Assembly: GCA_016203765.1 (NCBI GenBank)
Contig: JACQMB010000016.1
Coordinates: forward strand, 1-6,860
Length of the DNA stretch: 6,860 nucleotides
Direction of reading: 5' to 3'
Source: Deltaproteobacteria bacterium
GTDB taxonomy: Bacteria > UBA10199 > SPLOWO2-01-44-7
The position numbers and the translations under genes were made by a program. Each line of letters begins with the position of its first letter. Positions within the stretch are counted from its first letter, which is position 1. Below, in pieces: positions 1 through 4,165 of the stretch. The notes beneath the pieces were generated by a model, which saw only the letters and a program-made list of their open reading frames with translations, ran no database searches and was not told where the DNA came from.

Positions 1-1079
1 CTCACCACAATGGCCCGCCGAACCTTGTGTTCTTCCTTTAAGGCTCGAAGTCCTTTTAAATGATTGGCGCCAATATTTTTGGAGGATTTGAATTCCAAAC
101 AGGTTTCCATCGAGCCGATAATGAGATCGACCTCGTAGCCGGAGGCGGTTCGCCAAAAGGTCAAGGGCTCATCCCTGTCCCGATAACTCATGTAAGCGCG
201 CACCTCTTCCAGCAGGAAATGTTCAAAGGCGTTTCCATAGATATCGGTTCCCTCCGCAACCTGCCTGACTTCGGGATGCAAATAATTCGCGATACCGACA
301 TCAAACAGATAAAATTTGGCTGTTTCAATCAACCGCCGGTCTTTTTGCTTTCGCCACGGCTCCAACGCATGACCAATCAAGGTATCTTCGAGGATTTGAT
401 AATAATCGCGAACCGTACTGGGGGAAACACCCGCTTCACGCCCAACATTGGTGTAATTTAAAAGCTGCCCGTGGGTTAAGGCAACGATTTCAAGAAATTT
501 GGCAAAGGAAGGGATATTGCGGACAATGGCCTCATCAATAATTTCCTCTTTCAAGTAATTATTGACATAGGCCTTCAGCAACGGGCGCGGTTTGTCCTCA
601 AGATAATGGCGCGGATTCATCCCAAATTGGAGTGCCTGGTTCAAATTAAAATCCTTGATCTCAGCCGTCACCAGGGGAAACAGCTTAAAAGAAACCGCCC
701 GGCCCCCCAAGAGATTTTTGGCCTCCCTTTTGAGTTTTCTGGCACTCGACCCGCACAAAATAATGCAGGTGGGTGTATTTTCCAATAACCAATGAATCTC
801 ATCCAAAAGTCTTGGAATTTTTTGAATCTCATCGATCACCACCGTGGCCGGCCTTTGGGCCAAGACCTCTTCCCGCAGACGATTCGGCTGAAGGGTTAAT
901 TCCGTAAAAAGATCGGATTGCAACAGGTCATAGTACCTGGCCTTTGGGTATTTTTGCTTCAGATGAGTAGTCTTCCCTGTTCCCCTCGGCCCCCAAAGAA
1001 AAGCCGCCCCTGACCCCTTAACGAGGTTTTTGGGAATTTCCATATCTAAAAGTCTTTTAAATTCAGCTACTTGTTTCAC
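1..1079 (-). CDS. AAA_14/DUF4143-family ATPase, 3' end truncated by window edge
   Basis: I translated the minus strand by hand: it is open from the GTG at 1079 to base 1 (359 codons, no stop in the window). Residues 30-38 (GPRGTGKTT) are a Walker A P-loop. VVIDEIQ (80-86) is Walker B with D83 and E84. LCGSS (108-112) fits sensor 1. Residues 208-235 (NYTNVGREAGVSPSTVRDYY and on) form the winged-helix-like segment typical of the family. The C-terminal DUF4143 part has FYLFDVGIANYL (256-267) and the nuclease-like signature EVDLII (316-321) followed by CLEFKSS (327-333), as in PD-(D/E)XK folds. Probably only a short C-terminal tail is missing. The family is widespread and often accessory, and its cellular role is largely unknown. 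The start is uncertain: an in-frame ATG at 1124 lies upstream of the predicted promoter, the GTG at 1079 sits at the predicted transcription start, and an ATG lies at 1043. The family's usual N-terminus (FKRLLD just before the P-loop region) favours 1079. The family call is firm; a physiological function cannot be given. Confidence 0.88.
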   Translation of the reverse strand, partial: MKQVAEFKRLLDMEIPKNLVKGSGAAFLWGPRGTGKTTHLKQKYPKARYYDLLQSDLFTELTLQPNRLREEVLAQRPATVVIDEIQKIPRLLDEIHWLLENTPTCIILCGSSARKLKREAKNLLGGRAVSFKLFPLVTAEIKDFNLNQALQFGMNPRHYLEDKPRPLLKAYVNNYLKEEIIDEAIVRNIPSFAKFLEIVALTHGQLLNYTNVGREAGVSPSTVRDYYQILEDTLIGHALEPWRKQKDRRLIETAKFYLFDVGIANYLHPEVRQVAEGTDIYGNAFEHFLLEEVRAYMSYRDRDEPLTFWRTASGYEVDLIIGSMETCLEFKSSKNIGANHLKGLRALKEEHKVRRAIVV

Positions 1080-1085
1080 AGCCTT

Positions 1086-1114
1086 ATTATCATGATAATC
1101 AATACCATTGTCAA
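1086..1114 (-). promoter_or_regulatory. Sigma70-type promoter for the left ATPase gene
   Basis: Read on the minus strand, a perfect -35 TTGACA (1114-1109) is followed by a 17-bp spacer and a -10 GATAAT (1091-1086; one mismatch to TATAAT). Transcription should start around 1080-1078, that is, on or beside the GTG at 1079. This implies a leaderless or almost leaderless mRNA, or translation from the ATG at 1043. It also argues against the ATG at 1124, which lies upstream of the -35. The -10 is embedded in a 14-bp palindrome. Confidence 0.7.
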
Positions 1115-1131
1115 CTATTATCATTAATAAT
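1086..1131. promoter_or_regulatory. Paired operator-like dyads in the divergent promoter region
   Basis: ATTATCATGATAAT at 1086-1099 is a perfect 14-bp palindrome that covers the -10 of the minus-strand promoter. A related imperfect dyad, ATTAT-N5-ATAAT, lies at 1117-1131, just upstream of the -35. The word TATTATCAT occurs directly repeated at 1085-1093 and 1116-1124, 31 bp apart. The dyad centres are about 31.5 bp apart, close to three helical turns, so a dimeric repressor could bind both on one DNA face. The repeats are visible in the sequence; the operator role is inferred. The neighbouring HTH protein (1181-2677) is one candidate binder. Confidence 0.45.
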
Positions 1132-1170
1132 TTTGTTGGATCGGCGCAACCAATTTGGCAGGGTGCCGAT

Positions 1171-1176
1171 AAGGAG
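1171..1176 (+). promoter_or_regulatory. Ribosome binding site deciding the start of the HTH/repeat/J-like gene
   Basis: AAGGAG ends 4 nt before the ATG at 1181. It is the only good Shine-Dalgarno sequence near the 5' end of this reading frame. It supports the ATG at 1181 rather than the TTG at 1133, and is rather far (13 nt) from the next ATG at 1190. Confidence 0.65.
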
Positions 1177-1180
1177 AGTG

Positions 1181-2677
1181 ATGAATCCAATGCCCGCCAT
1201 CGTCCCCGCCTATTTTGCCGGCCCGGAGGCTTTGGCCAGCGCCTTTGTCTCCGGTGCGACGGCCACCGAGGAAGGCTATGTCGCCCTGGAGGTTTTGGGA
1301 GCGGGAATGGCCGAGGGTAGTTTTGAAGAGAGTACCCTTCCTGCTTTGGTGGCGGCCTACCAACAGGCCCGCGCTTTCGGCAATCGGAGCCGGTTCGAGG
1401 CCTTGAATACAGCCATCCTCGAGGCCATCGAAACCGACCATGGCAAACTAAAAGAACTGCTGGCCTCCTATCGTTTCCCCGGGTCAAACCAGATCCGATT
1501 CTTTAGCGACCCGGAAGAGGGGATGCCGGTCCGCGACCTCCAACAAGCCGGTGCCCAGGTTTATTTGGGGGGCGGCGCTCCCTTGCGCAAAACACCGGCC
1601 TTTTTCTTTATGGCCGCAAAGCCGGATTCACTTCCTCCTTCATTAACACCGAGGCAGGCGAAAATTGTGAGGTTGAGGCTGGAGGGATTGAGTCTCGCAA
1701 AGATAGCGACTCGCCTGAAAACAAAATGGAGAAATGTGGCTGACAGCCTCAATAGTATTCTTCTCCGTTTGGATGAAGCAACGATTGAAAACCTCCTTTC
1801 CGTGGAAAAGGGTTTAGCGGAAAAGAGAAAAGCGAATTTAGGCAGGAGGGGACAAATGGTTGCAAAATTTTTCGCGGAGCTGCATCGTTTTCCCAGCCCC
1901 CTTGGGGCATTAAAGAGAACCGCTGGATTTTTTTCAATCTCCACCTCCTCGGTTAGAAGACAATTGGCAAGGGCGGGTATCCATGTCACCGGTGAAATCC
2001 AAAGAAGAAGGATCGCATTCGACCTGCAGGTGGCGTTGACCCTCTACCAATCGGTCCATCAAGCCGCACGGGATCTGGGTGTGGATCGGACCACAATTAG
2101 ACAACATCGAAAGGTCGTCCTCACCGGAAAACACCTTCAGGGGGCCATCGAGCTGGTCGAGGGCCCCGAGGCAAAGGAATGGTGGGACTTTGAGATGCCC
2201 GGTGTCCAAACCGGCGGCACCGTCGCCTTTGCCGGAAAAATCAATTTGCAGGTGAGGGATGAAACGGTCGCAACGGATAGACAACATCGAAAGATTGTCC
2301 TCACCGGAAAACACCTTCAGGGGGCCATCGAGCTGGTAGAAGGCCCCGAGGCAAAGGAATGGTGGGACTTTAAGATGCCCGATGTCCAAACCGGCGGCAC
2401 CGTCGCCTTTGCCGGAAAAATCAATTTGCGGGTGAGGGATGAAACGGTCGCAAAGGATTTGAAGCTGTTGCAACGCTCGCTGAAAGAGACCCGACGGCTG
2501 ATTTACCAGGCCCATCCCGACCGGTCGGACAATCACACCCGTGCGGAAAACGGGGAGATCATCCGGCGGTTGATGCAGCAATATGCAAGCCTTAAAAGGG
2601 CGAAAAGAAGATACATCGAAAAAGAACTCGCCTTCCGCGAACGCTACCGCCTGCCCATTCCCAAAATTTTAGGGTGA
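1181..2677 (+). CDS. Unrecognised multi-HTH protein with 60-residue tandem repeat and C-terminal J-like domain
   Basis: I do not recognise this protein as a whole (498 aa from the ATG at 1181). Residues about 1-90 are Ala/Glu-rich and probably helical. Residues 155-197 (LTPRQAKIVRLRLEGLSLAK and on) match the LuxR/GerE helix-turn-helix pattern. Two further HTH-like segments follow: about 239-267 (GFFSISTSSVRRQLARAGI) and about 281-311 (VHQAARDLGVDRTTIRQHRK, Fis-like). Residues 307-366 and 367-426 are a near-identical tandem repeat, rich in predicted beta strands (KVVLTGKHLQGAIELVEG, GGTVAFAGKINL). Residues 427-498 resemble a J domain: basic helix (LKETRRLIYQA), HPD at 445-447, then a helix (EIIRRLMQQYASLKRAKRRY) and a charged tail. 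There is no signal peptide or membrane segment, so it is probably cytoplasmic. A DNA-binding regulator or an adaptor that recruits Hsp70 (DnaK) is plausible but inferred. It is divergent from the left ATPase and ends 106 bp before the next gene. TGA is followed at once by TAA. The reading frame is intact across the duplication. Confidence 0.75.
   Translation: MNPMPAIVPAYFAGPEALASAFVSGATATEEGYVALEVLGAGMAEGSFEESTLPALVAAYQQARAFGNRSRFEALNTAILEAIETDHGKLKELLASYRFPGSNQIRFFSDPEEGMPVRDLQQAGAQVYLGGGAPLRKTPAFFFMAAKPDSLPPSLTPRQAKIVRLRLEGLSLAKIATRLKTKWRNVADSLNSILLRLDEATIENLLSVEKGLAEKRKANLGRRGQMVAKFFAELHRFPSPLGALKRTAGFFSISTSSVRRQLARAGIHVTGEIQRRRIAFDLQVALTLYQSVHQAARDLGVDRTTIRQHRKVVLTGKHLQGAIELVEGPEAKEWWDFEMPGVQTGGTVAFAGKINLQVRDETVATDRQHRKIVLTGKHLQGAIELVEGPEAKEWWDFKMPDVQTGGTVAFAGKINLRVRDETVAKDLKLLQRSLKETRRLIYQAHPDRSDNHTRAENGEIIRRLMQQYASLKRAKRRYIEKELAFRERYRLPIPKILG
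2099..2458 (+). repeat. 180-bp in-frame tandem duplication (two units)
   Basis: Unit 1 (2099-2278) and unit 2 (2279-2458) align without gaps and differ at 8 positions by my count, about 95.6% identity. Because 180 is a multiple of 3, each unit adds exactly 60 residues. Five codons change the amino acid (V to I, E to K, G to D, Q to R, T to K); two differences are silent. The unit begins inside the recognition-helix part of the third HTH (RQHRK), so unit 2 repeats the end of that helix without the rest of the motif. Confidence 0.95.
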
Positions 2678-2736
2678 TAAATCCGGGGACACCTTACTTA
2701 ATTCCCGATGAATTAAGTAAGGTGTCCCCGGATTTA
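2678..2736. repeat. REP-like perfect 26-bp inverted repeat
   Basis: The arms 2678-2703 and 2711-2736 are perfectly complementary over 26 bp around a 7-nt loop, CCCGATG. The core word GGGGACACCTTACTTAATT begins at 2685. The element starts directly after the TGA of the upstream gene and would fold into a very stable hairpin on either strand. No T-run follows on either side, so it is not a classic intrinsic terminator, although it may block 3' exonucleases or attenuate read-through. Its size, perfection and position right behind a stop codon fit REP/MITE-type palindromes moved by IS200-like (RAYT) transposases. That origin is inferred; no transposase is in the window. Confidence 0.8.
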
Positions 2737-2785
2737 ATTACCTTGATTTAATTAAAATTAATTCATATTATTACCTTGATTTAAT
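2737..2785 (+). repeat. 16-bp direct repeat flanking the promoter of the second ATPase
   Basis: ATTACCTTGATTTAAT occurs at 2737-2752 and again at 2770-2785, a period of 33 bp. The first copy contains the putative -35 hexamer. The second copy runs into the ATG at 2784. GATTTAAT is found a third time at 2731-2738, at the edge of the inverted repeat. These may be paired regulator sites or the remnant of a small duplication. Confidence 0.75.
2743..2771 (+). promoter_or_regulatory. Putative sigma70-type promoter for the second ATPase
   Basis: TTGATT (2743-2748, 4 of 6 to consensus), a 17-bp spacer and TATTAT (2766-2771, 5 of 6) form a reasonable promoter. The predicted transcription start is near 2778, leaving only about 6 nt before the ATG at 2784. 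No Shine-Dalgarno sequence is present in that stretch, so translation would be leaderless or nearly so. The region is AT-rich, so chance matches are possible. Confidence 0.45.
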
Positions 2786-4091
2786 GAAAAGAAAGATAGA
2801 CGGCCATCTTGAAGCATGGCGCGATTCTCACGGGAGAAAAGTCCTGCTGGTGCGCGGCGCCAGACAGGTGGGGAAGACCTATTCCATCCGCAGGCTGGGC
2901 CAAACCTTTGAAACTTTTCTGGAGGTAAACTTTGAAGAAGACCCGAGGCTGGCCTCTTTTCTTGAGGGGTCATTAAATCCCGCAGAGATCAATCAAAAAC
3001 TGACTGCCTATTCGGGGGTCTCTCTCCACCCTGGGAAAAGTCTCCTCTTTTTTGACGAGATTCAGGCCTGTCCCAACGCCATCCGTGCCTTGCGCTTCTA
3101 TCACGAAAAAATGCCGGACCTTCACGTGATTGCGGCCGGTTCCATGCTGGAATTCGCCCTTTCGGAAATTCCCTCCTTTGGCGTCGGGAGAATTTCCAGT
3201 CTTTTTCTCTATCCCCTTTCCTTTCGGGAATATTTATGGGCCGCCGGGCGTGAAGAACTCGATCAGTTGGCGCAAAACGCCAACCCCAGCCGTCCGCTGG
3301 ATGACGTCCTGCATCGTGAATTACTGGAAAAGTTTAGAATCTATCAGGTCCTGGGCGGCATGCCTGCCGTGATCGCCGCCTTCGTCGCGGGGAGTGACCT
3401 TCCCTCCTGCCAGAAAATAATCGATGAACTGGTCACGACGCTTCAGGACGATTTTTCCAAGTATAAAAAGAAGTCCCCGGTGACGCGCCTGATGGAAATC
3501 TTTCGATCCGCCGCGCAGCAGGCCGGCGGGAAATTTCAATATTCCAAAGTTGCCCAGGGGGAGGCCATTCACGGTTATAAGACGGCGCTGGAACTCTTGG
3601 CCAAAGCGGGGCTGGCCTATCGCGTGTATCATACGGCGGCCAGCGGGATTCCTCTTGGCGCCCAGATCAATCCAAAAAAATTCAAGGTTATTCTCTTCGA
3701 CCTGGGAATCCATCAGCGCCTCCTGGGTCTGGATCTTTCGGACCATATGTTGAAAAAACCGATCGAACTCATCAGCAAGGGGAATTTGGCCGAGCTTTTC
3801 GTGGGGTTGGAATTGCTGGCCTATCACGATCCCGGCATTCGTCCTGACCTGTTTTATTGGCACCGGGAGGCACGGGCCAGCACCGCGGAGGTTGATTATG
3901 TGATCCAGAAGGGAGATAAGATTTGCCCCATTGAAGTCAAGGCCGGAACGAAAGGGGGAATGCGGAGTCTTTTTTTGTTTCTCGAAGCAAAGGGGATTGC
4001 GTCGGGGATTCGTTTTTCCCACGAAAATTTTACCCGAACGGAAAAGGCGGAGGTCATTCCGATTTACGCCGTCGCGACGCTTTTTAAATGA
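2784..4091 (+). CDS. AAA_14/DUF4143-family ATPase (complete, 435 aa)
   Basis: This is a full-length member of the ATP-binding AAA_14 plus DUF4143 family (typical length 380-450 aa). GARQVGKT (25-32) is Walker A with K31. SLLFFDEIQ (86-94) is Walker B with D91 and E92. VIAAGS (115-120) fits sensor 1, and LYPLSFREYL (142-151) is the conserved loop of the family. Residues about 180-300 are the helical/winged middle region. FDLGIHQRLLG (305-315) opens the DUF4143 core, and EVDYVIQKGDKICPIEVKAG (369-388) has the PD-(D/E)XK-like D371, E384 and K386. There is no signal peptide or membrane segment, so it is cytoplasmic. The N-terminus from the ATG at 2784 (MKRKIDGHLEAW) matches the family's usual beginning, which supports this start despite the absence of a Shine-Dalgarno sequence. 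It belongs to a different subfamily from the ATPase at 1-1079: motif spacing and length differ. It converges on the transglycosylase gene. The cellular role of the family is not established; links to mobile or accessory DNA are common. Confidence 0.9.
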   Translation: MKRKIDGHLEAWRDSHGRKVLLVRGARQVGKTYSIRRLGQTFETFLEVNFEEDPRLASFLEGSLNPAEINQKLTAYSGVSLHPGKSLLFFDEIQACPNAIRALRFYHEKMPDLHVIAAGSMLEFALSEIPSFGVGRISSLFLYPLSFREYLWAAGREELDQLAQNANPSRPLDDVLHRELLEKFRIYQVLGGMPAVIAAFVAGSDLPSCQKIIDELVTTLQDDFSKYKKKSPVTRLMEIFRSAAQQAGGKFQYSKVAQGEAIHGYKTALELLAKAGLAYRVYHTAASGIPLGAQINPKKFKVILFDLGIHQRLLGLDLSDHMLKKPIELISKGNLAELFVGLELLAYHDPGIRPDLFYWHREARASTAEVDYVIQKGDKICPIEVKAGTKGGMRSLFLFLEAKGIASGIRFSHENFTRTEKAEVIPIYAVATLFK

Positions 4092-4143
4092 GCGCCGGGC
4101 GTTTCCTGAAGTGAGCCGAAGGGGTTCCGCTTCAATTCGGCAT

Positions 4144-4165
4144 CTGACCCACCGATTTGGGTCAG
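4144..4165. terminator. Small hairpin at the convergent gene junction
   Basis: CTGACCCA (4144-4151) and TGGGTCAG (4158-4165) form a perfect 8-bp stem with a 6-nt loop, CCGATT. The stem overlaps the TGA stop (4164-4162) of the minus-strand transglycosylase gene. It lies about 50 bp past the stop of the plus-strand ATPase. No T-run follows on either strand, so it is at best a weak or factor-assisted terminator. The rest of the 70-bp gap (4092-4161) holds only imperfect dyads (GCCGAA at 4115-4120 against TTCGGC at 4136-4141). Confidence 0.4.

Noticed and set aside
1096..1124. Plus-strand sigma70 promoter for the HTH/repeat/J-like gene (-10 TATCAT at 1119-1124)
   Set aside because: The matching -35 position (TAATCA, 1096-1101) is only 3 of 6 to consensus, and the AT-rich context makes chance matches likely.
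1133..1180. Upstream TTG start for the HTH/repeat/J-like gene
   Set aside because: There is no Shine-Dalgarno sequence before 1133, whereas AAGGAG at 1171-1176 supports the ATG at 1181.
2099..2458. Assembly artefact explaining the 180-bp duplication
   Set aside because: The units differ at about 8 scattered positions and keep the frame, which an assembly duplication would not produce.
1934..2581. Minus-strand frame of 215 codons opposite the tandem duplication
   Set aside because: It is a shadow of the duplicated plus-strand coding region. The plus-strand frame has the RBS, HTH motifs and HPD motif; the antisense frame has none.
2678..2736. Classic intrinsic terminator
   Set aside because: The stem is strong but no T-run follows on either strand; it is reported as a REP-like repeat instead.
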